Origin: Acidimicrobiales bacterium
GTDB taxonomy: Bacteria > Actinomycetota > Acidimicrobiia > Acidimicrobiales > Poriferisodalaceae
NCBI GenBank assembly: GCA_009843525.1
Contig: VYDH01000029.1
Location: 1 to 32,792 of the forward strand
DNA: 32,792 nt
Direction: 5' to 3'
The notes under the pieces are model-generated. The model saw only the letters and a list, made by a program, of their open reading frames with translations. It ran no database searches and was not told where the DNA came from. Below, piece after piece: positions 15,636 to 24,438 of this stretch (position 1 is its first letter; each line of letters opens with the position of its first letter). A program made the position numbers and the translations under genes.

Positions 15636-16775
15636 ATGGGACCGTTGCAGGGACTCAAGGTGATCGAGCTGGCCGGCATCGGCCCTGGACCGTTCTGCGC
15701 CATGCTGCTCGCTGATCTGGGCGCGGACGTGATCCGCATCGACCGGATGACGCCTGAAGACCTCGGCATCGACCGGGGACGCAGGTTCAACGTGCTCAAC
15801 AGGGGTCGGCGTTCGGTGGCGGTCGACCTCAAGTCGCCTGACGGCGTCGAGACCATCCTCAAACTGGTGGAGCAGGCCGACGCGCTCATCGAAGGCTTCC
15901 GCCCCGGCGTGACCGAGCGACTGGGCCTCGGACCAGACGAGTGCTTCGCCCGCAACCCGAGACTGGTCTACGGACGCATGACCGGGTGGGGCCAGGAAGG
16001 GCCGATGTCGCATGCCGCCGGCCACGACATCAACTACATCGCCCTGACCGGCGCACTGCATGCCATCGGACCGGCTGAGGCACCGAGCCCGCCGCTCAAC
16101 CTGGTGGGCGACTTCGGAGGCGGCGGCATGTACCTGGCCTTCGGCGTGTGCGCCGCGTTGCTCGAGGCGCGTGACTCCGGGCAAGGACAAGTCGTGGACG
16201 CTGCCATGACCGAGGGTGCCGCTTCGCTGATGGCCGCCATCTACGGCATCTACGGCTCGGGCGGCTGGGCCGACGAGCGGGAGTCCAACTTCCTCGACGG
16301 CGGCGCCTACTACTACGGCGTGTACGAGACCTCTGACGGCAAGTTCGTCTCGGTCGGTTCGATCGAGGGCAAGTTCCATGACGAGTTGCTCGAGAAAACC
16401 GGTCTGGCCGACGCTCCGACGGTGGACCGCAACGATCGCGAAGGGTGGGCCGACAAGCGGGCTCGCCTGGCCGATGTGATCAAAACCAAGACCCGCGACG
16501 AGTGGGACGAGATCATGGCGGGCTCCGATGTCTGCTATGCGCCGGTACTCGACCTGTCGGAAGCTCCGCACCATCCGCACAACGTGGCCCGCGAGAGCTT
16601 TGTGGAGGTCGAAGGCGTGATGCAGCCGGCACCGGCACCCCGCTTCAGCCGTACCCCGGGCGCCGTCGCCCGACCGCCGGCGTCGCCAGGCGAGAACACC
16701 GATGAGGTACTGGCCGACTGGGGCTTCGACGCTGACGACATCGAGAAACTCCACGAAGTCGGTGCCGTCGGCTGA
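15636..16775 (+). CDS. CaiB/BaiF CoA-transferase family, alpha-methylacyl-CoA racemase type
   Basis: This 379-aa class III CoA-transferase-fold protein most resembles alpha-methylacyl-CoA racemase, which epimerises the alpha carbon of 2-methyl-branched acyl-CoAs for beta-oxidation. It shows [41 protein letters not shown], the [18 protein letters not shown] block with the catalytic His, and [11 protein letters not shown] with the expected catalytic Asp. SIEGKF holds the Glu position. A CoA transferase with another substrate cannot be excluded. The ATG follows GGGGAGG by 5 nt. It is divergent from ychF and has no obvious operon partner. Confidence 0.88.
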   Translation: MGPLQGLKVIELAGIGPGPFCAMLLADLGADVIRIDRMTPEDLGIDRGRRFNVLNRGRRSVAVDLKSPDGVETILKLVEQADALIEGFRPGVTERLGLGPDECFARNPRLVYGRMTGWGQEGPMSHAAGHDINYIALTGALHAIGPAEAPSPPLNLVGDFGGGGMYLAFGVCAALLEARDSGQGQVVDAAMTEGAASLMAAIYGIYGSGGWADERESNFLDGGAYYYGVYETSDGKFVSVGSIEGKFHDELLEKTGLADAPTVDRNDREGWADKRARLADVIKTKTRDEWDEIMAGSDVCYAPVLDLSEAPHHPHNVARESFVEVEGVMQPAPAPRFSRTPGAVARPPASPGENTDEVLADWGFDADDIEKLHEVGAVG

Positions 16776-16872
16776 GCCCGGGGCCCGAGCGGCCCGTGAG
16801 CCCAGTCGCATGAGCATGGGGAACAAGAGCGGTAAACAATGGCGATACGACCGGATGCCGGCACTGCGTCGG

Positions 16873-16878
16873 TAGCCT
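16873..16878 (+). promoter_or_regulatory. Putative leaderless -10 of the bL37 gene
   Basis: TAGCCT ends 9 nt before the ATG at 16888, and no Shine-Dalgarno lies between them. The same hexamer and spacing precede ychF. No clear -35 is present. Confidence 0.45.
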
Positions 16879-16887
16879 GAGACGCCT

Positions 16888-16974
16888 ATGTCGAAGCGCA
16901 CCAACAAGCGAAAGCTCCGGGCGCGGCGAAGCAAAGCCAATCACGGCAAGCGTCCCAACTGCGGCCGCGGCTAG
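16888..16974 (+). CDS. Large ribosomal subunit protein bL37
   Basis: This 28-aa basic peptide, MSKRTNKRKLRARRSKAN followed by HGKRPNCGRG, ends in the KANHGKRPN block typical of actinobacterial bL37, a protein of about 24 residues bound in the mycobacterial 50S subunit. Here four residues (CGRG) extend past the usual end. It lies 112 nt after the CoA-transferase stop with its own likely promoter. It is too short for most gene callers. Confidence 0.9.
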   Translation: MSKRTNKRKLRARRSKANHGKRPNCGRG

Positions 16975-16986
16975 GCGGCCAGCATC

Positions 16987-17002
16987 GGCCGCGCCCGCGG
17001 CC
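16987..17002 (+). terminator. GC hairpin after bL37, no U-tract
   Basis: GGCCGCG and CGCGGCC form a near-perfect palindrome with a 2-nt centre (in practice a 6-bp stem with a 4-nt loop), 12 nt after the bL37 stop. There is no T run, as is common for actinobacterial hairpins, so termination is only possible. Confidence 0.3.
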
Positions 17003-17005
17003 AGT

Positions 17006-18793
17006 GTGACTGAGACCGGCTGCCGCTGCGCGCCTCTCTCAACCGGCCATCATCAAGGGGTGCGCGAACGCGGCGCCCCAGGCTTGGTCAGGCTGCTGAT
17101 CCTGACTGCCGTGCTGAGCGGCGCATGCCAGGTTCAGCAGAGTCCTGACGCGGCGTCGGTCGCGAGTGAGTCAAGCGTTGCCAGGCAGACTGAGGTGTCG
17201 ACCGGCGCGACATCGGCGGCAGCTCCCTCGCCGACTCTGCCCCCGCCCGCACCCAGCGCTCCCGACGAACCGACATCCAGCGATCCATCCGGCGATCCCG
17301 GGCTGCCGGATGATCCAGAAGCAGTTGGCGACGGCATCGACGACCAACCCACCGCTCAGCAGGCGCACGAGCCGGACGTCGTGAAGGCCGCTCCAGTCGA
17401 GTCCGAGCCGCTTCCTGCGGATCTCGAGGCCGCCCTGCGCACATCATTCCCGGATGCTGCGTATGTGCTTCATCCCGAGGTGGCCCGGGGTGATCTGAAC
17501 GGCGATGGCGTCGAGGACTTCGCCGTATACGTCGAGGCCCGGTTCGCTGACTTGCCGGAGGGCAGTCTGCTGGCGCCTGTCATCGACACCGGCGAGGCAT
17601 TTGACGTGCGGCCACCCGTGGAACTGGGCCGTCACATCATCATCGACACCATCGACATCCGGGATGGCGCCGTCGAGGTGTCCTTCTTCGATCGCTCGCC
17701 TGGCGAGCCGCTGACCGTGATCACACGGCGCACCACCCTGTCCATCAGCCCCGACAGCGCGGGCGCATCAGATCCGGCGGCAGCGTGGCTCGCCACTGCC
17801 ATCCGCGTCGAGCCGATCGCCAATGTGCAGGCGCTCCAGATCACCAGGCCAGCAACACCGGTGACGTTCGAGCTCGACGGCATAGGCACCGTCATGTCGG
17901 ATCGGATCGAGCTGCGCGAGCGGCACAGGTATGTCGTTCATGCCGCTGAGCAAGACGTCATGGTGGTGACGCTCACTGCGCCAGCCGGAGTCTGGCTGGA
18001 GGCCGGTCTCGGTGACGGCGCAGCGCTCGTGCGGGTCGCCGAGCAGACCCAGAGATTCGCAACCCACATGCCGGCGAGCGGAGCCTGGACTGTCACCGTC
18101 GCATCGTCGCTCCCCGAGCCAGTGGACTACCGGCTGTCAGTCGACGTATTCCCAACTGCACTCGGCGAGGGCATAGCAGTCCGCGACCCCGGCGGCTTCT
18201 GGTCCAGCGTCGGCATCTCACCACCGGCCGTGCCCGACGACGGCCCAGTCGTCTACCTGACGTTCGACGACGGGCCGCATCCCACCTACACGCCGCAGGT
18301 GCTCGATGTGCTGGCCCGTCACGGGGTGCGGGCGACGTTCTTTGTGGTGGGCTGGCTCGCCGAGCGCTACCCGCTCTTGATCCAGCGCATCGCACACGAA
18401 GGGCACACCCTCGCCAACCACTCCTGGAGCCATGAGTCGCTCGCCCGGGTCTCCAAATCGGCTTTCGACCGCTCCGTCGGGCGCACCCAAGAGATCCTGG
18501 GGCCGCTCGCCACCCCATGCCTGAGGCCGCCGTACTTTGCCGTCGGCAGATTCACCGAGGAATGGTCCAACGAACTAGGCCTAAGACTGGTCGGCTGGAG
18601 CTACTCGCCGCGCGATTGGGAGCAGCCACCGGCCCGGACCATTGCCAACGGCCTCGTCGCGAGAGCGTCACCCGGTGCCGTCCTCTTGCTGCATGACGGC
18701 GGCGGCCCTCGTTCGGCGACGGTTCGCGGACTGGACATGGCGCTCGAACGGCTTTCAGACCGCGGATTCGAATTCAAGCCGCTGTGCCGCTAG
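17006..18793 (+). CDS. Secreted polysaccharide deacetylase (CE4/NodB) lipoprotein
   Basis: This 595-aa envelope protein is a probable N-deacetylase of peptidoglycan or another N-acetylated glycan. A hydrophobic signal ends in LSGAC (Cys about residue 41), then a long Pro/Ser/Asp linker (about 45-135). A calcium-loop-like DLNGDGVEDFAVYV is near 168, and a beta-rich region resembling a pre-peptidase module spans about 295-390. The C-terminal NodB domain has TFDDGP near 420 with the metal Asp, NHSWSH near 471 with both metal His, RPPYF, and LLHDGGG with the catalytic His. All canonical residues are present. The GTG at 17006 gives a long n-region; GTG at 17060 is an alternative. Confidence 0.88.
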   Translation: MTETGCRCAPLSTGHHQGVRERGAPGLVRLLILTAVLSGACQVQQSPDAASVASESSVARQTEVSTGATSAAAPSPTLPPPAPSAPDEPTSSDPSGDPGLPDDPEAVGDGIDDQPTAQQAHEPDVVKAAPVESEPLPADLEAALRTSFPDAAYVLHPEVARGDLNGDGVEDFAVYVEARFADLPEGSLLAPVIDTGEAFDVRPPVELGRHIIIDTIDIRDGAVEVSFFDRSPGEPLTVITRRTTLSISPDSAGASDPAAAWLATAIRVEPIANVQALQITRPATPVTFELDGIGTVMSDRIELRERHRYVVHAAEQDVMVVTLTAPAGVWLEAGLGDGAALVRVAEQTQRFATHMPASGAWTVTVASSLPEPVDYRLSVDVFPTALGEGIAVRDPGGFWSSVGISPPAVPDDGPVVYLTFDDGPHPTYTPQVLDVLARHGVRATFFVVGWLAERYPLLIQRIAHEGHTLANHSWSHESLARVSKSAFDRSVGRTQEILGPLATPCLRPPYFAVGRFTEEWSNELGLRLVGWSYSPRDWEQPPARTIANGLVARASPGAVLLLHDGGGPRSATVRGLDMALERLSDRGFEFKPLCR

Positions 18794-18796
18794 TGC

Positions 18797-18823
18797 GCTC
18801 CGCCACGGTTGCGTGCGCGGAGC
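18797..18823. terminator. Hairpin between convergent genes
   Basis: GCTCCGC and GCGGAGC form a 7-bp stem around a 13-nt loop, in the 55-nt gap between the deacetylase stop and the SGNH gene stop. The position suits a bidirectional terminator, but there is no T-tract. Confidence 0.35.
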
Positions 18824-18848
18824 TGTCGCCGTGCCGGGCGGCGCCTCG

Positions 18849-19970
18849 CTACTGAGCACCAGACGACAGGTCGACGAGGAGTTCGAGTTCGTCCAGCAGC
18901 ACCTGCGACAGCCAGCGGCCGCCGATGGTGCTCAGGTGGATGCCGTCGGTGAGCCGCACATCGGCGAGCTGCCCATCGGCGTCGGCCACGTAGCGGCTGA
19001 AGCCGCCATTGGGTCCCCGGAACAAATTCCTCGTGTCCACGTAGTGCACACGGTTGCGCTTGGCAGCTTCGGCCTCGAAAACCTCGTTGACACCTTGCAT
19101 GCGGGCGTCGTATTCGGGATCCTCCATGATCGGCTGGCCGACCCAGAGCAGCACCCGGTCGGGGTCGGTTGTCACCAGGTCCATGACATGGCCGACTCGC
19201 GCCGAGTATTCCTGCACCCAGGCATCCGAGAAGCGGCGCGCGATCTGGCCGTCCACGACAATCGCTTGTGCGTCGTTGCCGCCGAACATCAGCACAACCG
19301 CGTCGGGGTCCTCGGCTGCCAGGACTTCCACGATGCGGGTCGGCCAGTCGTAGAAATCGGGTCGGCTCAGGCCGCTGGAAAGCTGATGCTCTGTGGAGGC
19401 CTCGATGACGCCCGTGTCGTTGGCCAGGCCCACCATGACGTGGCCGAAGAACTGCACCATCGAATCGCCCATGATGTGCAGCCGCAGCGGGTCGGACGAA
19501 GTCGGGAACCACGGCATCGTGGTGGCGGGCGCTCCTGTTGCCACGTCGCCATCGGAACTTCCGGCACCCGCGATCGCCGGAGTCGCCGGATCGGCAACCA
19601 CGACACCAGCACGTGTCGGATCGTCAGCCACGGCGCCGCCGACTTCGTCGACCGCCTCGTCGGCAGCGACGGAAACAAAGGGATCGGTCATCGTGCCGGG
19701 GTCGGACACGTCGCGGCCGAACGCCTCGTCGGCCCACAGACGCGGCAGGTGCGCGCCGGCGGCGCTGGCCGCGCCCTCGACCGGTTCCCACACTGCCACC
19801 GAGACATCGCGCTCCCAGCCGAATGGCTTCTGCTGGGCCTCGCGCAGCAGCTGCTGCGAGTTGAGCACGATCGCCAGCGCCAACCCGAGCGCGCCTGCCA
19901 GCAGCACCTTGCCGGCCGGCGCGCCGATGCGGCGGTCGGTGGCATCGAGTGGAGGGTGCGGTATCTGCAT
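18849..19970 (-). CDS. Membrane-anchored SGNH hydrolase (DUF459-like)
   Basis: This 373-aa protein has an N-terminal transmembrane anchor (VLLAGALGLALAIVL, about 22-36), a low-complexity Ala/Asp-rich linker, and an extracytoplasmic SGNH esterase/acyltransferase domain. Block I is MGDSM (about 166-170) with the nucleophile Ser, then SSGLSRPDFYDWP. Block III is FGGND (about 228-232), and block V is DGIHLS (about 341), giving the catalytic Asp and His. It lies 3 nt after the MBOAT gene and is surely co-transcribed. The MBOAT plus SGNH pairing matches polymer O-acetylation systems, where the SGNH partner transfers or removes acetyl groups outside the membrane. The polymer is unknown. Confidence 0.87.
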   Translation of the reverse strand: MQIPHPPLDATDRRIGAPAGKVLLAGALGLALAIVLNSQQLLREAQQKPFGWERDVSVAVWEPVEGAASAAGAHLPRLWADEAFGRDVSDPGTMTDPFVSVAADEAVDEVGGAVADDPTRAGVVVADPATPAIAGAGSSDGDVATGAPATTMPWFPTSSDPLRLHIMGDSMVQFFGHVMVGLANDTGVIEASTEHQLSSGLSRPDFYDWPTRIVEVLAAEDPDAVVLMFGGNDAQAIVVDGQIARRFSDAWVQEYSARVGHVMDLVTTDPDRVLLWVGQPIMEDPEYDARMQGVNEVFEAEAAKRNRVHYVDTRNLFRGPNGGFSRYVADADGQLADVRLTDGIHLSTIGGRWLSQVLLDELELLVDLSSGAQ

Positions 19971-19973
19971 TGT

Positions 19974-21395
19974 TCAGAACTGGAAGTAGATGAACGGGGC
20001 GACGCCCGTGGGACCGAGAACGTCGATTGCCACCAGCGACACGCCCACCACGGCGCCCTGGGCCACCCAACCGAGGCTGGCGAAGCCGTCGCGCAGCACC
20101 TCGAACCAGTCGGCCGGCATGAACTGGAATGCGAGAGCGCCGAACGTAACCGCAATCACCAGCGGCGTTGCAGTGCCGGCGTAGTTGTCGAAGTTGGCCA
20201 ATGCACCCAGCATCTCGACCGCGGCTGACAGCGATTCGGAACGGAAGAACACCCATGCCAGGCACACCACATGGAAGGTGACGAGCCAGCGCACGACCTC
20301 GCCCCAACCCCCTGGCAGGATCGGCGGTGCACCGCTGCGTTCCCGCTGCTCACGCACCAGCCGCTCCACCGCTAGGACGACACCGTGGATCCCGCCCCAG
20401 ATGACGAAGTTCCAGGTGCTGCCGTGCCACAGCCCGCCCAGCAGCATGACGATCATGAGGTTGCGGTAGGTGTTGGCGCGGCCCTGTCTGTTGCCGCCCA
20501 ACGGCACGTACAGGTAGTCGCGCAGCCAGCGCGACAGGGTCATGTGCCAGCGACGCCAGAAGTCCTGCAGGGTGAGCGCCCGGTAAGGATTGTCAAAGTT
20601 CTGCGGGAAGCGGAACCCGAGCAGGAGTGCCACGCCGATGGCGATGTCGGTGTAACCGGAGAAGTCCGCGTAGATCTGGACCGCGTAGGCGTACACGGCC
20701 AGCACGACTTCAGGCCCGCTGTGCGCCCCCGGGTCGGCGAACACGCCGTCGACGATCTCGCTGGCCAGGAAGCTGGAAATGACCACCTTCTTGAACAGAC
20801 CGTTCAGGATCAACCCGAACGCCTCGGCGGTCGGCACGTGCCGGGGGTCGGGCCGGGCAGCGAGCTGCGGTGCCATCTCCGATGCCCGCACGATCGGTCC
20901 GGCCACGAGCTGGGGGAAGAACGACAGGTACACCGCGAAGTCCAGCGGCGCCATCTCGCGGACGTTCCCACGGCCGATATCGATGATGTAGCTCATCGCC
21001 TGGAACGTGTAGAAGGAGATGCCGACCGGCAGCGTGTACTCGAGCACCGGCAAGGCGTTCGAGATCCCGAAGCGCTCCAGCAGGTTGGACATCTCGACAG
21101 CGAAGAAGTCCCAGTACTTGAAGATGCCGAGGATGGTGAGATTGGCGGCCACGCCGAGCCCCACCCACCAGCGTCGCCCTTGATCGGAGCTCATGACCGC
21201 GTAGTGCCCGACGACCCAGTTGATGACGATGGTGACAAGCAGCAGGAAGACGAACCGCCAGCTCCACCAGCCGTAGAAGACGATGCTGGCCGCCAGCATG
21301 AGCGGCCTCCACGCGGCCGGATGCGGCCGCGTGAGCCAGTTGACGACGAAGACGACGAAGAAGAATGCTCCGAAGACGAACGTCGGGAACAACAT
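19974..21395 (-). CDS. MBOAT family membrane O-acyltransferase (AlgI/DltB-like)
   Basis: This 473-aa polytopic membrane protein is likely to move acyl (acetyl) groups across the membrane for polysaccharide O-acetylation. It has many hydrophobic segments and the AlgI-type blocks LPVGISFYTFQAMSYIID, FPQLVAGPIVRA, YADFSGYTDIAIG, NFDNPYRALTLQDFWRRWH and LSRWLRDYLYVPLGG. The conserved His pair lies in GGLWHGSTWNF (about 322) and GGIHG (about 335). The ATG at 21395 was chosen because the hydrophobic N-terminus begins there and a -10-like TATGTT lies 9 nt upstream; the open frame continues 67 codons upstream without similarity. It forms a two-gene operon with the SGNH protein. Confidence 0.92.
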   Translation of the reverse strand: MLFPTFVFGAFFFVVFVVNWLTRPHPAAWRPLMLAASIVFYGWWSWRFVFLLLVTIVINWVVGHYAVMSSDQGRRWWVGLGVAANLTILGIFKYWDFFAVEMSNLLERFGISNALPVLEYTLPVGISFYTFQAMSYIIDIGRGNVREMAPLDFAVYLSFFPQLVAGPIVRASEMAPQLAARPDPRHVPTAEAFGLILNGLFKKVVISSFLASEIVDGVFADPGAHSGPEVVLAVYAYAVQIYADFSGYTDIAIGVALLLGFRFPQNFDNPYRALTLQDFWRRWHMTLSRWLRDYLYVPLGGNRQGRANTYRNLMIVMLLGGLWHGSTWNFVIWGGIHGVVLAVERLVREQRERSGAPPILPGGWGEVVRWLVTFHVVCLAWVFFRSESLSAAVEMLGALANFDNYAGTATPLVIAVTFGALAFQFMPADWFEVLRDGFASLGWVAQGAVVGVSLVAIDVLGPTGVAPFIYFQF

Positions 21396-21404
21396 GCCGG
21401 GCCG

Positions 21405-21410
21405 AACATA
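21405..21410 (-). promoter_or_regulatory. Putative leaderless -10 of the MBOAT operon
   Basis: TATGTT on the minus strand ends 9 nt before the ATG at 21395 and has no good RBS after it. It shares this spacing with the bL37 and ychF promoters. Confidence 0.35.
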
Positions 21411-21529
21411 CTTGCGCGCGCATTGCCACAGGCTGAGCCTTCGGACCTGAGCGGCCCGGAAGCCTGTATCGAATGGAGCACGGAAGCCAGAGCGGAAAGC
21501 AGAATGCCGAGCCAGCAGGCAAGTACACG

Positions 21530-23242
21530 ATGACTCCCGCAGAGCTGCTCGATTCCTGGTTGGAGATCGACCCCGATCCAGCGACGCGCCGGGCAATCGA
21601 GGCCGAGCGCCATCGCTCCGAATGGGTGCAGGCGCAGTTTGGCAGCGTGCTTCGCTTCGGCACTGCGGGAATGCGCGCCCCTGCCGGACCGGGACCGGCG
21701 CGGATGAATCGCGTCATGGTCCGTATCGCTGCGCGGGCCGTCGGCGCCGAGCTGATCGCAGCCGGATTCGGCAGCCGCGGCGCTGTGGTGGGGTTCGATG
21801 CACGGCCCGGCTCGGCAGACATGGCCTTCGACGCCGCTCGGCTGCTCGCCGCGATGGGCATCCCCACCGCCATCATCGACGGCCCTGCGCCGACACCCTT
21901 GCTCGCTCGCCAACTGCTGGCTCGTTCAGCGGGAGCCGGTCTGATGGTCACGGCAAGCCACAACCCCCGCGACGACAACGGCCTGAAGGTGTACTGGGCC
22001 GACGGGACGCAGATCCGGCCGCCGCTCGACCGGCGCATCGAAGCGCGCATGGACCTGTCGTCGCTTCCGACCGGCCGTGAACTGGCAGCCCGGCACGACG
22101 TCGAGAGCCTCGACGTGCGGTCGGTGATCGCCGAGTACGTCGGCGCAGCCGTCCGCCGTCCGGTCTTTGGCGCGGATGGTCAACCGGTCGATCCGAACGA
22201 TGTGCCGCCGATCGTCTACACCGCCCTGTGCGGGGTCGGCTCGCAGACCTTGAGCCATGCGTTTGCCACGGCTGGTCTGCCGCCGCCGATCTATGTGGCG
22301 CACCAGCGGCATCCCGACGGCACGTTTCCGGGTCTGCCGTTCCCCAATCCCGAGGAGCCGGGCACCCTCGGCGATGCGATGGCCCTCGCCGAGGATCACG
22401 ATGTCAATCTCGTCCTGGCCAATGACCCCGACGCCGATCGCCTGGCGGTGGCCGTGCCTGACCGGGACGGCGCGTGGCACCGGCTGAACGGCGACGAACT
22501 GGGTGTGCTGCTGTGCGATTGGCTGATCGGCCTGCACGACGACGGTCGAGCCGCGCAGCCGCTCGTCTCGGCATCGTCGGTCGTGTCAGGCCGGATGGTC
22601 GAAGCCCTGTGCGCCGCCCGCGGTGTGGCCCACCACCGCACCCTTACCGGCTTCAAGTGGATCATGGAACCCCGGTTGGCGCATCCCGGCGCCCGGTGGG
22701 TGTTCGGCTACGAAGAAGCGCTCGGCTACTCGGTCACCGACGCCGTGCTGGACAAAGACGGCATCTCGGCAGCAGTGGAATTCGCGCGGTTGGCGGGGGC
22801 CTTGGCGGCTCGCGGCATCGGGCCGCTGGAACGGCTCGATGAACTGGCCGCGGAGGTCGGATTGCATGTCACGGGTGCAGCTTCGGTGCGCGCCAATACA
22901 GCAGTGATCGCGGCCGCCATGGCCTCACTGCGGGCCGATCCGCCCCGCACCATCGCCGAATATCCGGTCACGAAGATCACCGACTGGCTCGGTCCCGATG
23001 CTCCGCATCTCGCAGACCTCGTGGAACTTGAGCTGGCTCCCACCTCGGCGGGCAGCCCCGACTACGACCCCGAAACGCAGGTGCGCATCTGTATCCGCCC
23101 GAGCGGCACCGAGCCCAAGGCGAAGATCTACCTCGAAGCCGTCAGTCCGAACCCCGATGACGTCCGCGCCGAACGCCGCCGCCTGCAGGCATTGCTGGAC
23201 GCCATCGCCGGAGCGGTCAGCGTGTGGTTCGAGCCCGCCTAG
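21530..23242 (+). CDS. Phosphoglucomutase/phosphomannomutase family
   Basis: This 570-aa alpha-D-phosphohexomutase interconverts hexose 1- and 6-phosphates, linking glycolysis to sugar-nucleotide synthesis. The four active-site loops are present: the phosphoserine loop TASHNPRDDNGLKVY (about 140), the metal loop NDPDADR (about 300), the sugar loop GYEEALGYS (about 393), and the phosphate loop RPSGTEPK (about 523). The length and early FGTAGMR fit the longer PgcA-like branch, so glucose phosphate is the likely substrate. The ATG at 21530 was chosen; an in-frame ATG at 21473 would add 19 residues. Its stop overlaps that of the convergent kinase. Confidence 0.92.
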   Translation: MTPAELLDSWLEIDPDPATRRAIEAERHRSEWVQAQFGSVLRFGTAGMRAPAGPGPARMNRVMVRIAARAVGAELIAAGFGSRGAVVGFDARPGSADMAFDAARLLAAMGIPTAIIDGPAPTPLLARQLLARSAGAGLMVTASHNPRDDNGLKVYWADGTQIRPPLDRRIEARMDLSSLPTGRELAARHDVESLDVRSVIAEYVGAAVRRPVFGADGQPVDPNDVPPIVYTALCGVGSQTLSHAFATAGLPPPIYVAHQRHPDGTFPGLPFPNPEEPGTLGDAMALAEDHDVNLVLANDPDADRLAVAVPDRDGAWHRLNGDELGVLLCDWLIGLHDDGRAAQPLVSASSVVSGRMVEALCAARGVAHHRTLTGFKWIMEPRLAHPGARWVFGYEEALGYSVTDAVLDKDGISAAVEFARLAGALAARGIGPLERLDELAAEVGLHVTGAASVRANTAVIAAAMASLRADPPRTIAEYPVTKITDWLGPDAPHLADLVELELAPTSAGSPDYDPETQVRICIRPSGTEPKAKIYLEAVSPNPDDVRAERRRLQALLDAIAGAVSVWFEPA

Positions 23243-24249
23243 AGCAGTTCTGCGGCCAGCTCATCGAGAGGCACGAGCGGCCGGGTGCCCACGTGGGAGA
23301 TGACCTCGGCCGCAGCCACCGAGCCCAGCCGGCCGCACAGTTCGAGGTCGTAGCCCCGCGCAAGTCCGTAGAGCACCCCGGCGGCATAGAGGTCGCCGGC
23401 ACCGGTGCGGTCGACCACTTCGTCCACCGGCTCGACGGGGACCTCTACCATCTCGTCTGGCGTCACCAGTACTGCGCCCGAGGCCGAGAGCGTCACCGAT
23501 GCAATGTCCACCTGGCCCTGCACCGCCGCAAGCGCCTCATCGAGATCCTCGGTCTGGTACAGCGCCTTGAGCTCGGCGGCATTCGCGAACAGCACGTCGG
23601 TGCACCTCTCGACCATGTCGATGAACTCGCGCCGGTGGCGCTCCACGCAGAACGAGTCCGAGAGGCTGAGCGCGACCCGGCATTCGTTGCCGGGCAGAGC
23701 GCAGTGCTCCGCCACCTCGCGCAGTGCAGCCCGGGCGGCCGTGGGATCCCACAGGTAACCCTCCAGCAGCACGGTGCGGGCCCGGCCCACCATGTCCCAG
23801 TCGACATCTGCAGGGGCGAAGCCGGCGGACGCGCCCAAGTAGGTGCTCATGGTTCGCTCGCCGTCAGGCGTGATCACTACCGTGCAGCGCCCGGTCGGGT
23901 CGTCACGCGAGGCCCTCGCAGTTGCCTGAGTGACCCCATGCGCCGCCATGTCGGCGACGAACAGATCGCCGAGCCCGTCAGCGCAGACACGCCCCATGTA
24001 GCCGGCACGAGCACCGAGCGCAGCGATGCCGAGCATGGTGTTGGCGACCGAGCCGCCGGGAGTCATCTCGTCGGCGCCGCCGAGCAGTTCCACCATTGCG
24101 GCAAGCTCCGTCGCCCGCTGGGTGTCCACCAGGGTCATTGCCCCCTTGACAATGCCCAAGCCATCCACGACGGCGTCGTCGGCACGCAGCAGCACATCCA
24201 CCATCGCATTCCCGATGCCCACCACATCAAGCGGCTCCCCCAAGCTCAC
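23239..24249 (-). CDS. PfkB-family carbohydrate kinase, adenosine kinase-like
   Basis: This 336-aa ribokinase-fold kinase begins VVGIGNAMVDVL, the typical start of bacterial adenosine kinase-like PfkB proteins. Substrate-side GGSVANTMLGIAALGARAGY is near 75. The C-terminal PfkB signature DRTGAGDLYAAGVLYGLARG carries the catalytic Asp and anion hole. Adenosine to AMP salvage is the most likely reaction, but PfkB substrates are hard to assign from sequence. The GTG at 24247-24249 was chosen because similarity begins within five codons; no clear RBS is seen. The stop shares CTAG with the convergent phosphohexomutase, and pepN is divergent. Confidence 0.88.
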   Translation of the reverse strand: MSLGEPLDVVGIGNAMVDVLLRADDAVVDGLGIVKGAMTLVDTQRATELAAMVELLGGADEMTPGGSVANTMLGIAALGARAGYMGRVCADGLGDLFVADMAAHGVTQATARASRDDPTGRCTVVITPDGERTMSTYLGASAGFAPADVDWDMVGRARTVLLEGYLWDPTAARAALREVAEHCALPGNECRVALSLSDSFCVERHRREFIDMVERCTDVLFANAAELKALYQTEDLDEALAAVQGQVDIASVTLSASGAVLVTPDEMVEVPVEPVDEVVDRTGAGDLYAAGVLYGLARGYDLELCGRLGSVAAAEVISHVGTRPLVPLDELAAELL

Positions 24250-24310
24250 GCCCGAGGGCTTAGCACCTGCGCTCGACCGCTCGCACGCCAGGAAAGGCCA
24301 GATGCCACAG

Positions 24311-24388
24311 CTGTGGAGGCGGCAGGGAACTCTGCGACGTTGCGACCTGCTGGATCGCTGGTCGCAGAGTTCCCTGCCGCCTCCGCAG
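24311..24388. repeat. Long inverted repeat between divergent promoters
   Basis: Arms of 28 nt at 24311-24338 and 24361-24388 are reverse complements except for one position (CTGTGG against CTGCGG), and the pairing extends one base further outward. The spacer is 22 nt. The left boundary is itself inside a 12-bp palindrome, CCACAGCTGTGG (24305-24316). The element starts 62 nt from the kinase start and ends 50 nt from the aminopeptidase start. No T run or target-site duplication is visible. Confidence 0.92.
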
Positions 24389-24425
24389 CGGGCGCACCCG
24401 TCTGCAGCACTTCGCAGGCCGTCGG

Positions 24426-24431
24426 TAGTGT
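24426..24431 (+). promoter_or_regulatory. Putative leaderless -10 of the aminopeptidase gene
   Basis: TAGTGT ends 7 nt before the GTG at 24439, with no RBS between, which would place the transcription start at the start codon. Confidence 0.4.
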
Positions 24432-24438
24432 GCGCGCC

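Noticed and set aside
15636..16775. The CoA transferase as a formyl-CoA or carnitine CoA transferase
   Set aside because: The [18 protein letters not shown] block and the GDFGGGGMY Asp fit methylacyl-CoA racemases better, although the substrate remains unproven.
16810..16875. A 21-codon frame just upstream of bL37 (MSMGNKSGKQ...)
   Set aside because: It has no RBS and no recognised family, and its stop overlaps the probable bL37 -10 element.
18642..21533. Long plus-strand frames (528 and 382 codons) opposite the SGNH and MBOAT genes
   Set aside because: They are His/Arg/Asp-rich mirror translations. The minus-strand proteins have complete catalytic motifs.
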